A DNA stretch of 64,000 nt from Lachnoclostridium sp. Its GTDB lineage: Bacteria > Bacillota > Clostridia > Lachnospirales > Lachnospiraceae. The notes beneath the pieces are model-generated. The model had not been told where the DNA came from. It did not search any database and saw nothing but the letters and a program-made list of their open reading frames with translations. The translations under genes were made by a program, and so were the position numbers. The DNA lies in NCBI GenBank assembly GCA_023664665.1, contig JAMPEY010000006.1:1-64000 (forward strand). Reading direction: 5' to 3'. This document shows positions 1 through 8,527 of this stretch, in pieces; positions within the stretch are counted from its first letter, which is position 1, and every line of letters starts with the position of its first letter.

Positions 1-124
1 TTTAAAGGACAGTGGAATTTACCCTTGCACTGGAATTTAAAATTTCAAGTCAGCGCCTTGTCAAGCTGCCTCGCTAAATTGTTCCGCCAAATTGCCCCAT
101 AAACTTGACGGTGTGCCGCTTCTA

Positions 125-153
125 TTGTAAGAAAAAGCCTCATAATATATAAA
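125..153 (+). promoter_or_regulatory. Putative sigma-A promoter of the deacetylase gene
   Basis: A TTGTAA -35 (125-130) and a TATAAA -10 (148-153) are separated by exactly 17 bp and lie about 70 bp before the deacetylase start. Bases 1-124 hold no recognisable gene; they show only a short direct repeat of TGGAATTTA and are probably intergenic. Confidence 0.55.
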
Positions 154-220
154 TAGAAGCTCGGGCTTTACGGAAAATTTAGTAATAAAGCATATTCCAA
201 ATCCAAAAGGAAGTATGATT

Positions 221-925
221 ATGAAGAAACTGGCTGCGGCAATCCTTGTCTTTGATGTCATAGTGGGAGTCGTTCTCCTTTGTGTGTGCGGAAGCGGGCG
301 GCATATGCCCTTAGTCAAAACTGTTTTATCCGGCGCAAAAAATGTGGAAAATGAGAAGGAAGACGAAATACAGAAAAAAATCGCCATTACCTTTGACGAC
401 GGTCCTCACCCGTATTATACGGAGCAGCTTTTGGACGGTTTAAAAGAGCGGGGCGTGGTGGCAAGTTTTTTTGTCACAGGGGAACATGCAAAGCTTCACC
501 CGGATGTGATAAAAAGGATGCAGGAGGAGGGACATCTCATCGGAAATCACACATACAGCCATATACAGCTTACCGAGAAGAATCGGGAAAAGTTTAAGGA
601 AGAGTTGATTGCAACCAATGAAGTGTTAAAGGAAATCACCGGAGAAGAAACGGAGTTTGTGCGCCCGCCTTACGGGAGCTGGGACAAATCCTTTGAAAAA
701 GAATTGAATATGTTCCCGGTGTTGTGGACGGTGGATCCTTTGGACTGGAGCTCTAAAAATGTGTCCCGGATTACGGAGAAGATTATGAACAAGGCGGGTG
801 AGAACGATATTATCCTGATGCACGATTACTATGAGACTTCCGTGACCGCAGCATTAAAGGTGGTGGATGAGCTGTTAGAGGAGGGGTATACTTTTGTGAC
901 GGTGGAGGAGATATTGTTTGATTAA
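221..925 (+). CDS. Polysaccharide (peptidoglycan-type) deacetylase, NodB family
   Basis: The protein is about 234 aa with an N-terminal hydrophobic segment (residues 4-24) that should anchor or export it, followed by a NodB homology domain. Motif 1 TFDDGPH (about 57-63) carries the catalytic base and metal Asp. Motif 2 HTYSH supplies the two metal-binding His, and motif 3 is RPPYG. The later LWTVDPLDW and ILMHD segments are typical of the family. Known members remove N-acetyl groups from peptidoglycan or chitin oligomers outside the cell; the exact substrate is inferred. ATG 221 is preferred over ATG 215 because AAGGAAG (207-213) lies 7 nt before 221 but only 1 nt before 215. Confidence 0.88.
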   Translation: MKKLAAAILVFDVIVGVVLLCVCGSGRHMPLVKTVLSGAKNVENEKEDEIQKKIAITFDDGPHPYYTEQLLDGLKERGVVASFFVTGEHAKLHPDVIKRMQEEGHLIGNHTYSHIQLTEKNREKFKEELIATNEVLKEITGEETEFVRPPYGSWDKSFEKELNMFPVLWTVDPLDWSSKNVSRITEKIMNKAGENDIILMHDYYETSVTAALKVVDELLEEGYTFVTVEEILFD

Positions 926-994
926 AAGGATGGCGTGATTATTGGTAATGTGATATATTGAGAAAAAATATCAGAATGCAGGAGGTAATGCACG

Positions 995-1387
995 ATGAAT
1001 GAGGTATACGAATTCTTAAAAAACAGTCAGGTATATTATCTGGCAACCATGGAGGGAGACCAGCCGAGGGTCCGTCCGTTTGGCACGGTGGATTTGTTTG
1101 AAGGGAAGCTTTACATTCAGACCGGGCTGAAAAAAGATGTCGCAAAGCAGATGCTTGCAAATCCCAAAATTGAGATTTCCGCCATGTATGAAGACAGATG
1201 GATTCGCATAGCTGCAGAGGCGGTATTGGATGAAAGAACCTCGGCGCAGGAACATCTTCTCGAGGCTTATCCCAATCTTCAGGCAATGTACAAGCCGGGC
1301 GACGGGAACACGGCGGTATTTTACTTAAAAAATGCCGTGGCGGACATCTGTTCCTTTACGGAAGAAACGAAAACCATCCGTTTTTAA
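995..1387 (+). CDS. Pyridoxamine 5'-phosphate oxidase-like flavin-binding protein
   Basis: This 130-aa single-domain protein opens with a helix and then YYLATMEGDQPRVRPFG, the typical first strand pair of the split-barrel FMN-binding (PNPOx-like) fold. It continues with a LYIQTG...AKQMLANPKIEIS pattern characteristic of small clostridial family members. It probably binds FMN or a related cofactor, but the substrate is unknown and true PdxH activity is unlikely at this length. AGGAGG (979-984) lies 10 nt before the ATG. The gene ends in I-R-F-stop directly at a terminator hairpin, and this end recurs almost exactly at 2365. Confidence 0.8.
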   Translation: MNEVYEFLKNSQVYYLATMEGDQPRVRPFGTVDLFEGKLYIQTGLKKDVAKQMLANPKIEISAMYEDRWIRIAAEAVLDERTSAQEHLLEAYPNLQAMYKPGDGNTAVFYLKNAVADICSFTEETKTIRF

Positions 1388-1439
1388 AAGGCTATGTTAC
1401 AATAAAAGGCATGTGGAACCTGGTTTCCATATGCCTTTT
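1379..1439 (+). terminator. Intrinsic terminator, copy 1 of a 61-bp direct repeat
   Basis: AAAAGGCATGTGGAA pairs with TTCCATATGCCTTTT around a short loop (1404-1439) and ends in a T run. The hairpin, together with the last two codons and stop of the preceding gene, is repeated at 2365-2425 with a few substitutions and one compensated indel. It terminates the PNPOx-like gene. Confidence 0.75.
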
Positions 1440-1479
1440 GCATATTGATAATAAGTAAAAAGAAACTGCCATGAATTGG

Positions 1480-1509
1480 TTGTAAAAAGAGATGCTTTTA
1501 TGATATGAT
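1480..1509 (+). promoter_or_regulatory. Putative promoter of the MNT/HEPN operon
   Basis: A TTGTAA -35 (1480-1485) and a TATGAT -10 (1504-1509) are separated by 18 bp, about 50 bp before the nucleotidyltransferase start. The stretch between them and the gene is a run of near-repeats of TGATATGATATGG that could host autoregulation. Confidence 0.45.
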
Positions 1510-1557
1510 ATGGTATAGTGGTATATGGAAAACAGATTGGGGTGAGAAGGGAACTAT

Positions 1558-1947
1558 ATGTGCCGATTGATTTCGATAGAAACAAATTTTAATACAAAAA
1601 TAGAAGTGGCGGATATCAAAAAAGATGTTATAGAGAATATCATAGAAGCTGCCAGTGTCTGTACAAGAATATGCCAGATTATTTTATTTGGGTCAGTGAT
1701 AGGCAGCAGATGCACGGAAGACTCGGATGTGGATATGCTGGTTATCAGTGACACTTCTCGTTCAAGGTTATATAAGGATAAAAGTTATCAGGAATTTTTG
1801 AAAAGGCTCCATGATAGGGATGATTATAAACAGATATATGATGTAATTTGCGTTCATGGTATGGAGGAGGTATATCAATATCGGAATAAGGTTAATCTTT
1901 TTCAAAATATACTTAATTGTGGAAAGACACTGTATAGGAGAGTCTGA
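1558..1947 (+). CDS. MNT-type nucleotidyltransferase (MntA-like antitoxin)
   Basis: A 129-aa minimal nucleotidyltransferase. The motif FGSVIGSRCTEDSDVD (about residues 43-58) contains the GS dipeptide and the D-x-D metal ligands of the pol-beta superfamily. In known HEPN/MNT pairs such as MntA-HepT, the MNT protein adenylylates the HEPN toxin and silences it. The HEPN-like gene follows 2 nt after the stop, so the two are almost certainly co-transcribed. GAGAAGGGA precedes the ATG. The module is visibly more AT-rich than its neighbours, which fits horizontal acquisition. Confidence 0.8.
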   Translation: MCRLISIETNFNTKIEVADIKKDVIENIIEAASVCTRICQIILFGSVIGSRCTEDSDVDMLVISDTSRSRLYKDKSYQEFLKRLHDRDDYKQIYDVICVHGMEEVYQYRNKVNLFQNILNCGKTLYRRV

Positions 1948-1949
1948 TT

Positions 1950-2324
1950 ATGACAATTTCATTAGTAGCATATGCGAGAGCGGATATTCAAACTTCTTGG
2001 TCTGCACTTGAAGCTGTAAAATCAAAAAGCGGAAACAGAAAAGCAATGAAAGGAATTGCTGCATACCATGCGCAGCAGGCAATTGAAAAAATTATTAAAG
2101 CGGAAATTTATAGAGTCAATCCACACATAAACCCTCAAAAAATGTATACGCATAAGATTTATGATCTTTGTGCGATTGCTGAAAGTAATGGAATTAAAGT
2201 ACCGAAAGAAATTAAGGATAAGGCATATATGTATAGCGATTGGGAGACTGCAGGAAGGTATGATTTACATTTTTCGGTCCGGGTGGATTCCATAGAAAAA
2301 GCATTATATTTAGCGGAAAATTAG
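1950..2324 (+). CDS. HEPN-domain protein (HepT-like toxin candidate)
   Basis: A 124-aa all-helical protein with the HEPN layout. An early helix with AAYHAQQAIEKIIKAEIY is followed by THKIYDLCAIAE (the usual TH-L-L segment) and a C-terminal YSDWETAGRYDLHFSVR segment. The canonical R-x4-6-H RNase motif is not clean: I see G-R-Y-D-L-H, with R and H four residues apart. RNase activity is therefore an inference from family and partner. It sits 2 nt after the MNT gene. Confidence 0.75.
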   Translation: MTISLVAYARADIQTSWSALEAVKSKSGNRKAMKGIAAYHAQQAIEKIIKAEIYRVNPHINPQKMYTHKIYDLCAIAESNGIKVPKEIKDKAYMYSDWETAGRYDLHFSVRVDSIEKALYLAEN

Positions 2325-2364
2325 CTTAATGGAACAAGAATCTGAATTTCCTGTAAAGCAAATG

Positions 2365-2426
2365 CGTTTTTAAAGACCATGTTATAATAAAAGGCATGTG
2401 GAACAAAGGTTTCCATATGCCTTTTT
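2365..2426 (+). terminator. Intrinsic terminator, copy 2 of the 61-bp repeat
   Basis: The same hairpin as at 1404-1439 (AAAAGGCATGTGGAA ... TTCCATATGCCTTTTT, 2389-2426) is preceded by the same CGTTTTTAA that ends the PNPOx-like gene. In frame, the bases before it read K-Q-M-R-F-stop against K-T-I-R-F-stop in copy 1. This copy may be the remnant 3' end of a duplicated gene. It terminates the HEPN gene. Confidence 0.7.
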
Positions 2427-2490
2427 ATGTTGTTTGTTACTTTTTCACCTTTTGAACCGTATGTAAAGGAAAGGAGGAAAAACACATCCC

Positions 2491-2964
2491 ATGAACACAG
2501 ACAAGGACATAAGAGATGCTGTCATAAAATACAGCAACATGCTTTATAAAATCTGCATTGTGATACTATGCAACGAACAGGATGTTCAGGATGCCATTCA
2601 GGAAGCCTTCGTCAGATATTTGGAAAAACGACCGGATTTTGACAGCGCAGAGCATGAAAAGGCATGGCTGATTCGGGTAGCTGTCAATATCTGCCGCGAT
2701 ATGCTGCGTTTCCGAATGAGGCATCCGAAGGTTTCTCTTGACGAATTGGAGAATAGTCTTGCAGCGCCCGAAACAGGAGAAACCTTGAAGGAGCTTATGG
2801 AGCTGCCGTTCAAGCACAAAACCGTTATCTATCTGCATTATGTGGAGGGGTACCGCATAAAGGAGATAGCGGATATTCTGGGCATTACGGAGGCGGCGGT
2901 AAAAATGCGGTTGAAACGCGGCAGGGAGCAGGTGCGGCAGGCATGGGAGGAGGCGCGGCGATGA
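2491..2964 (+). CDS. ECF-type RNA polymerase sigma factor
   Basis: A 157-aa sigma-70 family protein with region 2 (ILCNEQDVQDAIQEAFVRYL, near residues 26-45; AWLIRVAVNICRD) and region 4 (LPFKHKTVIYLHYVEGY, then KEIADILGITEAAVKMRLKR, the DNA-binding helix-turn-helix). Length and layout match extracytoplasmic-function sigma factors. The stop overlaps the next start (ATGA at 2961-2964), so it is translationally coupled to the membrane protein that is its probable anti-sigma partner. AAGGAGG lies somewhat far (13 nt) upstream of the ATG. Confidence 0.88.
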   Translation: MNTDKDIRDAVIKYSNMLYKICIVILCNEQDVQDAIQEAFVRYLEKRPDFDSAEHEKAWLIRVAVNICRDMLRFRMRHPKVSLDELENSLAAPETGETLKELMELPFKHKTVIYLHYVEGYRIKEIADILGITEAAVKMRLKRGREQVRQAWEEARR

Positions 2965-3827
2965 ATGGAAACGATGTAAGGAAAGCAGTGGAACAGATAC
3001 AGATTCCGGAAAAGATGCAGGAAGAAATTATCCGGAATGTTCAAAAGCAAATGGAAAATAAGGATAAAAAAGGGCGGGGCAAAAGATGGGAGTGGAGCCT
3101 GAAAAGGATGGCGGCTACGGCGGCAGCACTTGTATTAGCTACGGGTGTTGTAGGTGTTTCGGCGTCGGCGGTTGTGGAAAACATAGTAAAAGCGAGGATG
3201 GACAGCATTCCCAAGGAAGAGGTACAGGAAATGTGGGATTGGCTGAATCAGCAGCATCCGGCGGCGGAGGCGGAGACTTATTCCAGAGAATACTCTGAGC
3301 GGGAAGAGGAACGCAATAAAGAGCTTTGGCAGGCATACAAAAATGGGCTGTTTCCCGAAAAAGAAATCATGCTGGTAGACAGCGCGGAGGATGTGATAGA
3401 AGATGTGCTTAGTTATAATAAAGTTACGGACACCTTTTATCTACCGGAGCGGGAATTGACAGACGAAGAGCTTCTGGAAATCATTGACTTACAGCATATG
3501 AAAATGTATGCTTTTGCGCAGAGTCCGACAGCACAGGAGGACAAGGCAAAACAGCGGGAGGAACAGAAAAGGCTTAGGGAAAAGCTGAAGGCTTTGGGGG
3601 GAATAGAGCAGGCGGAGGCACTCGAAATAGCGGAAAATCAAATGAAAGCAGAGCTTGGAGATGCCGTAGTGGGCATGAAGTTAGAGCGCATCAGCTTAAA
3701 TGATGAGGAGAATGAAGATGGGGTGACAAGCGGAATGTATTATTTTGTGTTTTTCCGAAATAGCGGTCAGCATATTGATTATATTTGTGAGATTGATGCC
3801 GTAGACGGAAGTATTTTACAGAAATAA
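2961..3827 (+). CDS. Single-pass membrane protein with C-terminal PepSY-like domain, probable anti-sigma partner
   Basis: About 288 aa from ATG 2961, chosen over ATG 2943 because it gives the ATGA overlap with the sigma gene and has GGGAGGAGG just before it. Residues 1-35 are cytoplasmic and could hold the sigma factor. A membrane segment (AATAAALVLATGVVGVSA) covers about 46-65. The outside part is charged and glutamate-rich, ending in a PepSY-like module (EQAEALEIAENQMKAELG ... YICEIDAVDGSIL). No zinc-finger anti-sigma motif is visible, so the anti-sigma role rests on gene order and topology. Confidence 0.62.
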   Translation: MNGNDVRKAVEQIQIPEKMQEEIIRNVQKQMENKDKKGRGKRWEWSLKRMAATAAALVLATGVVGVSASAVVENIVKARMDSIPKEEVQEMWDWLNQQHPAAEAETYSREYSEREEERNKELWQAYKNGLFPEKEIMLVDSAEDVIEDVLSYNKVTDTFYLPERELTDEELLEIIDLQHMKMYAFAQSPTAQEDKAKQREEQKRLREKLKALGGIEQAEALEIAENQMKAELGDAVVGMKLERISLNDEENEDGVTSGMYYFVFFRNSGQHIDYICEIDAVDGSILQK

Positions 3828-3918
3828 GGATTGTTTGTGTCTGCTGCGCAGGCATGACGGGAAGTTTGGGAACCATCGAAACACTAGAAAATATAAAAAA
3901 GGACAAGGAGTTCGGATT

Positions 3919-6243
3919 ATGGTAAAGAAAAATAGTATAAGATTCTGGTTTTGTCTGCTGGTATGTCTGTCCGTTTTCCTGACGGCATGCGGTGCGGGCA
4001 TATCAAACGACAAATCGGATAACAATGTTTCCGGCAAAGGTAATTCCTCTAATGCGGCAAAAGAGCGGGAATGGGTTTATGTGCCGGAGCGAATGGTGAT
4101 TAAGGATGAAAAAGCAGATTATGAAGAGATGAATTTGATTGGCGATAAGGTCTGCTATGTTTCCATGAATGGGGAATCAAGTGATGAGGTGAAAAGTGTC
4201 TGCCGCTATTCGCTGAGTGACAGGGAGCTGACACAGGCTCCCATTGAGTGGCCTATGGAGGGCAGCCACAGGGATGTGGTCACTTACGCATTTAATCCGG
4301 ATTTAAGCGTATGGCTGATTGTCAATGTTTATCCGGCGGATTTCAGTAAGATGAGCCGTTTTTTGTGTAAGTTTGATGCGGAGGGAAAGAGTATTTTTTC
4401 GCAGGATGTCACAAAGCAGCTGGGAAGCGGCATCAGCATGGGCTGCATGGCTTTGGACCGACAGGGGCGGATTTATATTTTCAGCAATGAATACAGCGAC
4501 CAGCCCGGTATCTGGCTGTATGCAGCCGACGGAAGCTATTATGGCATGATATCTTATGGCTCTTGGGAAAATGTGCAGGTTAAGGGGGCAGTATGCGGGG
4601 AGGACGGAAAGGTCTATGCCTGCATCAGCAAAGGGGAGAACCCGGAGTATTGCACACTAGTGGAGCTTGACTTTGAGAAAATGCAGCTTACTGAGGTAAT
4701 AGCAGATTTTCCCAATGTAAACGGATTCAGTATGATAAGCTCAGCAGAAAATCAGGCAAAGCAGATGGGCGAATCGGTTCATCAGTATGACTTCCTGCTG
4801 TATGATAAAGATTATGCTTACGCCTATGACGGACAGACGGCAGAAGAATTATTTTTCTGGATGGACAGCAATATAAACGGTTATTTTGTGACGGATTTAC
4901 AATTGCTTGATGACGGCAGATATTATGCGGTGGTGGAGGATTGGGCGAGCGAGGACAGGAGTATCGTGCTGCTTACCAAGACGAGGGCGGAGGATGCGCC
5001 CAAGCGGCAGGATTTGGTGCTTGCCACAGTGAAGGAGGAGCGAGAATATGATGGAGAGGGTGATTTGGTTGGTCTTGCCATGCGTTTCAACAGAGAAAAC
5101 TATCCCTATCACATCACCGTAAAAAATTACGGTTCCCTGACGGATTTATACAATGCCATTCTGACGAAGGAACCCGTGGATATTGTAGATTTATCCGGCG
5201 TGGATGCGAAAAAGCTGTCCAGACAGGGGATTTTGGAAGACTTGAATCCTTATGTGGAGCAGAGCAGCGCCTTTGGGCGCTTAGATTTTGTGGATGGGCT
5301 TTTGAGTGTATATGAATTTGACGGTATGTTAGCGGGTATTCCGGAAACTTTTCGTATGCGGACTGTTGTGGGAGATGGAGCCGCGTTTGGAAAGGGCGGT
5401 GGGCTCACCTTGGATGAAATGTTGAAAGCGCTTTCCGGTAATCCGAAAACAGTGCCTTTTGACGGAGTTACAAAAGACGAAATGATGCAGTATATCATGC
5501 TGTTCAATGAGGAAACTTTTATTGATTGGGACACGGGCGAGTGCTATTTTGATTCGGAAACCTTTAAGGCGGTGCTGGAATTGTGCAGCCGCCTGCCCGA
5601 TGAGGATGCGGGTAAGCAAGCCGGAAGCGACGAGTCTGACGAGGTTCCGCTGTCGAATAAGATTCAGGATGGAGAGGTCTTGTTTGCCATGGTAGACATA
5701 TGGGGGTTCAAGACTTTGCAGCCTTATATGGGAATATGGGGGGAGACGGCAGCCTGTATCGGATTCCCGACGAAAGAGGGAAGCGGCGGAACCTTGGTTT
5801 TTCCGTACAATGCTTTTGGAATTGCCACAGTGTCGGAATGCAAAGAGGGGGCTTGGAAATTTGTGGAAAGCGTCCTGACGAGAGAGCAGAACGATCTCAA
5901 TATTTTTGGCGGGCCTTTTCCTGTCATGAAGGAAGATATGGACAGAATCATCGAGGAAGATATGCAGTCTGATGCCGGGCGGCTTAAGAGGGGCAGAGGA
6001 CTTGGCGAATATCAATGGTCCAAAGACTTGGTGATTCCTTATCACGCCATAACCAAGGAGGAAGTACATGATATGTTAGCTTTGGTTTCGGATGCGGTTC
6101 CCTTTTATGAGACGGAGAATGACGAGATTATCAAGATTATCAGTGAAGAGGCGCAGGCTTATTATAAGGGGCAGAAATCGGCAGATGCCGTTGCAGAGGT
6201 CATACAAAACAGGGTGCATCTCTATGTGGGAGAGAATCAATAG
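3919..6243 (+). CDS. Large lipoprotein with a solute-binding-protein-like C-terminal half
   Basis: The ATG at 3919 has AAGGAG 8 nt upstream and gives a 774-aa protein with a lipoprotein signal: KK, a hydrophobic stretch, then the lipobox LTAC with Cys about residue 24. Residues 40-390 look like repeated beta strands (DxxGRIYIFS, DGKVYACIS), suggestive of a propeller-like sensor. From about 400 onward (FNRENYPYHITVKNYGS to AVAEVIQNRVHLYV) it resembles carbohydrate ABC transporter substrate-binding proteins. No permease genes lie nearby, so it may act as a ligand sensor linked to the sigma/anti-sigma pair; that link is inference. Confidence 0.7.
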   Translation: MVKKNSIRFWFCLLVCLSVFLTACGAGISNDKSDNNVSGKGNSSNAAKEREWVYVPERMVIKDEKADYEEMNLIGDKVCYVSMNGESSDEVKSVCRYSLSDRELTQAPIEWPMEGSHRDVVTYAFNPDLSVWLIVNVYPADFSKMSRFLCKFDAEGKSIFSQDVTKQLGSGISMGCMALDRQGRIYIFSNEYSDQPGIWLYAADGSYYGMISYGSWENVQVKGAVCGEDGKVYACISKGENPEYCTLVELDFEKMQLTEVIADFPNVNGFSMISSAENQAKQMGESVHQYDFLLYDKDYAYAYDGQTAEELFFWMDSNINGYFVTDLQLLDDGRYYAVVEDWASEDRSIVLLTKTRAEDAPKRQDLVLATVKEEREYDGEGDLVGLAMRFNRENYPYHITVKNYGSLTDLYNAILTKEPVDIVDLSGVDAKKLSRQGILEDLNPYVEQSSAFGRLDFVDGLLSVYEFDGMLAGIPETFRMRTVVGDGAAFGKGGGLTLDEMLKALSGNPKTVPFDGVTKDEMMQYIMLFNEETFIDWDTGECYFDSETFKAVLELCSRLPDEDAGKQAGSDESDEVPLSNKIQDGEVLFAMVDIWGFKTLQPYMGIWGETAACIGFPTKEGSGGTLVFPYNAFGIATVSECKEGAWKFVESVLTREQNDLNIFGGPFPVMKEDMDRIIEEDMQSDAGRLKRGRGLGEYQWSKDLVIPYHAITKEEVHDMLALVSDAVPFYETENDEIIKIISEEAQAYYKGQKSADAVAEVIQNRVHLYVGENQ

Positions 6244-6260
6244 CCCGCTTGCGTAATCTG

Positions 6261-7631
6261 TCATGGGGATTGCCGTGGAGGGCGATTCCCTGAAAATTGG
6301 ATTTTAACTAAGAAACCATTATCATTCACAGCCTGAAATCCGCCCCCGTGGGCGCAGATGATTCTGTATGCCATAGGCAGTCCCATGCCGTGGGCGGATT
6401 TAGGGATTTCTGTGATATGTTCCAGAACTTCTTCCGGAATGCCTTCTCCGCTGTCGGATATTTCCAGATGAATCATTCCCTCTTTTATATATTCACGGAT
6501 GTTTATTTCGCATCCGTTTTTATTATGGGTAATGCTGTTGTTTAAGAGATTAAAGATGGCGCGTTCCATAAGGTTTTCATCGGCTGATATCATAGCTTTC
6601 TCATCCTGCAAGTCAAGGCGGATGGCATAATTGTCCGAAAGTCCGCTGTTTAGGATATCTGTTACAATGCGCCTTATCAGAGGGCACAGCAGGATATCTT
6701 TCTTTTTTAAGGGCTGCATATCGTATTCCAGCGAAGAAATCAGGTTTAAATCCTCAATGAGTTTTTTGATTTTAAGGCTTTGTGTATGGATGCTTTCCGC
6801 ACGCTTTTGATTCTCTCCGTTTAAGCTGCCGCATTCCAAAAGCGCTTCGGAATGCCCCATAATTAAGGACAGGGGAGTGCGTATGTCATGGGAAATCCCG
6901 GAAATCCAATTGGAGCGTGCTCTGTCACGGTCCGCCAGAGCCAGATTTTTGCGTTCCATAGTTTTAGAGGTATGGTTAATACTGCGCGCAAGCTCCCTGA
7001 AAATCCCCTTTTCTCTTAAGTGAACCGCCTTTTCTTTACTCAAATCATTGATTCCTTCTATTAGAGCCTGCAGTCTGCGGTATAGTACGGCGCCGAGGGC
7101 AAAGGCGAAAATGCCTGCCAGAGCCAGATTGAGAATCAAAATGGCAAGCGCTTTCAGGGGCAGGGAACTTATCCATTCCGCGGAAAAAGTCATATCATAT
7201 TTCCCTATGGAATATTTGGGCAGCCCCAAGACCAGAAGCCCGTAATCACAGGTGTATACATACACAGGATAATCGTTTAAGTACCATTTTGTCATTCTGG
7301 CGATGTCATTTAAGGAATAGTGGGAGGGAATGTCGTCAGGCATATGCTCTGACCATGTAATCTCTCCGGCTTCGTCAATGAGGATGCACCAATAGTCCGG
7401 AGGGATAATGTCTTTATCGGAAAGGGAGAAACCATCTTTGGTTTTTATAATGGACCTATTGACCGTTTCCAGAATATGACCGGGGGAGTCGCCGTGATAA
7501 GCTTTGTAATCGGTCATAAGCCTGCCGAACCCCAGAAAATTAATAATCAGAAGCAGGATGGCAATTCCTGCCGCTGACAGGGTAAAATATAGGAAAATGA
7601 TAAATGCGGTTTTGTTTTTCTTCATGCCCAT
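6261..7631 (-). CDS. Sensor histidine kinase (NisK/SpaK/CprK-like)
   Basis: 456 aa. Membrane segments at about 8-33 and 157-184 flank an external domain containing YSLNDIARMTKWYLNDYPVY, a pattern I associate with kinases that sense lantibiotics or cationic peptides in Clostridia. A HAMP-like linker follows, then the HisKA box ISHDIRTPLS with phospho-acceptor His248, the N box NLLNNSITHNKNG, and the ATP lid motifs DSGEGIP and GMGLP. It starts 10 nt after the response regulator gene with GGAG upstream, forming a two-gene operon divergent from the ABC transporter. Confidence 0.85.
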   Translation of the reverse strand: MGMKKNKTAFIIFLYFTLSAAGIAILLLIINFLGFGRLMTDYKAYHGDSPGHILETVNRSIIKTKDGFSLSDKDIIPPDYWCILIDEAGEITWSEHMPDDIPSHYSLNDIARMTKWYLNDYPVYVYTCDYGLLVLGLPKYSIGKYDMTFSAEWISSLPLKALAILILNLALAGIFAFALGAVLYRRLQALIEGINDLSKEKAVHLREKGIFRELARSINHTSKTMERKNLALADRDRARSNWISGISHDIRTPLSLIMGHSEALLECGSLNGENQKRAESIHTQSLKIKKLIEDLNLISSLEYDMQPLKKKDILLCPLIRRIVTDILNSGLSDNYAIRLDLQDEKAMISADENLMERAIFNLLNNSITHNKNGCEINIREYIKEGMIHLEISDSGEGIPEEVLEHITEIPKSAHGMGLPMAYRIICAHGGGFQAVNDNGFLVKIQFSGNRPPRQSP

Positions 7632-7641
7632 CTGCCTGCTC

Positions 7642-8343
7642 CTATTCCTCCGTTACCAGCTTATAGCCCAAGCCCTTTACCGTCAGCAGATGCTTCGGCT
7701 TCGACGGATTGGCTTCTATTTTCTTTCTAAGCCGCCTGATATGTACCATAAGCGTGTTCTCGCAGCCGTAATAATCCTCGCCCCACGCTGCCATGCAGAG
7801 GGCATCGTTTGTCACAATGCGGTTTTTGTTTTCCCACAGCTTTTTTAACAGGATAAATTCTTTTGCCGTAAGAAGCATCTGCTTTTCCCCGTCAGATACT
7901 ACAGCCGTCTCAAAATCCACAATCTTTCCGGATAGGGAAAATGTGGTTTTTAAGTCGTTTATCCGATAAACCCTCTTTAAGACCGCGCTGATACGCAGGA
8001 GCAGCTCCTTGGAGAGAAAAGGCTTTACGATATAGTCATCGGCGCCCAGCCCCAAGCCCTCAAGCCTGTCATCCGCCTCCCCTCTGGCAGTCAGGAAAAT
8101 GGCAGGAGCCTGTGAGAACTGCCGCAGGTCTTTCAGCAGGGAAAAACCGTCTCCGTCGGGGAGGTTCACATCTAACAAAAAGAGCGATACGGGCTGTTCC
8201 TTTGCTTTTTTCAGGGCATCCGCGCAGTTTTTTGCGGTATGCACATTGTAAAAGCCATCCCGGTACAAAATATCCGAGAGCATGGAAAGAAGCTCCGGTT
8301 CATCGTCAACAATTAAGATTTTCTTGTTTTTTAATTCCAACAT
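7642..8343 (-). CDS. OmpR-family response regulator
   Basis: 233 aa from the ATG at 8343 (GGAGGG 5 nt upstream), preferred over GTG 8349. The receiver domain shows ILIVDDE, the phospho-Asp in LLDVNLPDGDG, FLTARG and IVKPF. The C-terminal winged helix includes LTAKEFILLKKLWENKNRIV and VHIRRLRKKIE...TVKGLGYKL. OmpR-family regulators bind head-to-tail repeats with an 11-bp period, and just such a triplet lies upstream of the divergent transporter operon at 8405-8433, its likely target. Confidence 0.9.
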   Translation of the reverse strand: MLELKNKKILIVDDEPELLSMLSDILYRDGFYNVHTAKNCADALKKAKEQPVSLFLLDVNLPDGDGFSLLKDLRQFSQAPAIFLTARGEADDRLEGLGLGADDYIVKPFLSKELLLRISAVLKRVYRINDLKTTFSLSGKIVDFETAVVSDGEKQMLLTAKEFILLKKLWENKNRIVTNDALCMAAWGEDYYGCENTLMVHIRRLRKKIEANPSKPKHLLTVKGLGYKLVTEE

Positions 8344-8404
8344 TGTCACCCTCCATCTGTATTTTATAATAAAATTTCCGTATTTAAAAGGGTTTGGGGA
8401 AATT

Positions 8405-8457
8405 TAAGGTTTCTGTAAGGTTGTGTTAAGGTTTTTGACAGATTGAACTATTATACT
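8405..8457 (+). promoter_or_regulatory. Activated promoter with three TAAGGTT boxes at 11-bp period
   Basis: TAAGGTT occurs at 8405-8411, 8416-8422 and 8427-8433, each starting exactly 11 bp after the previous one. The third box occupies the -35 position relative to a good TATACT -10 (8452-8457), and there is no consensus -35. This arrangement is the standard one for an OmpR-family activator, most simply the product of the adjacent regulator gene. Confidence 0.72.
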
Positions 8458-8527
8458 AGTAAAGCGGTACAACAGTATATAATTTTTACAGGTGACTGCG
8501 GGACTCCGAGTTCGGTAAATCAAATTG

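Noticed and set aside
5329..6069. 246-aa open frame antisense to the large lipoprotein
   Set aside because: The plus-strand frame has a signal peptide, lipobox and ribosome binding site; the minus frame has none of these.
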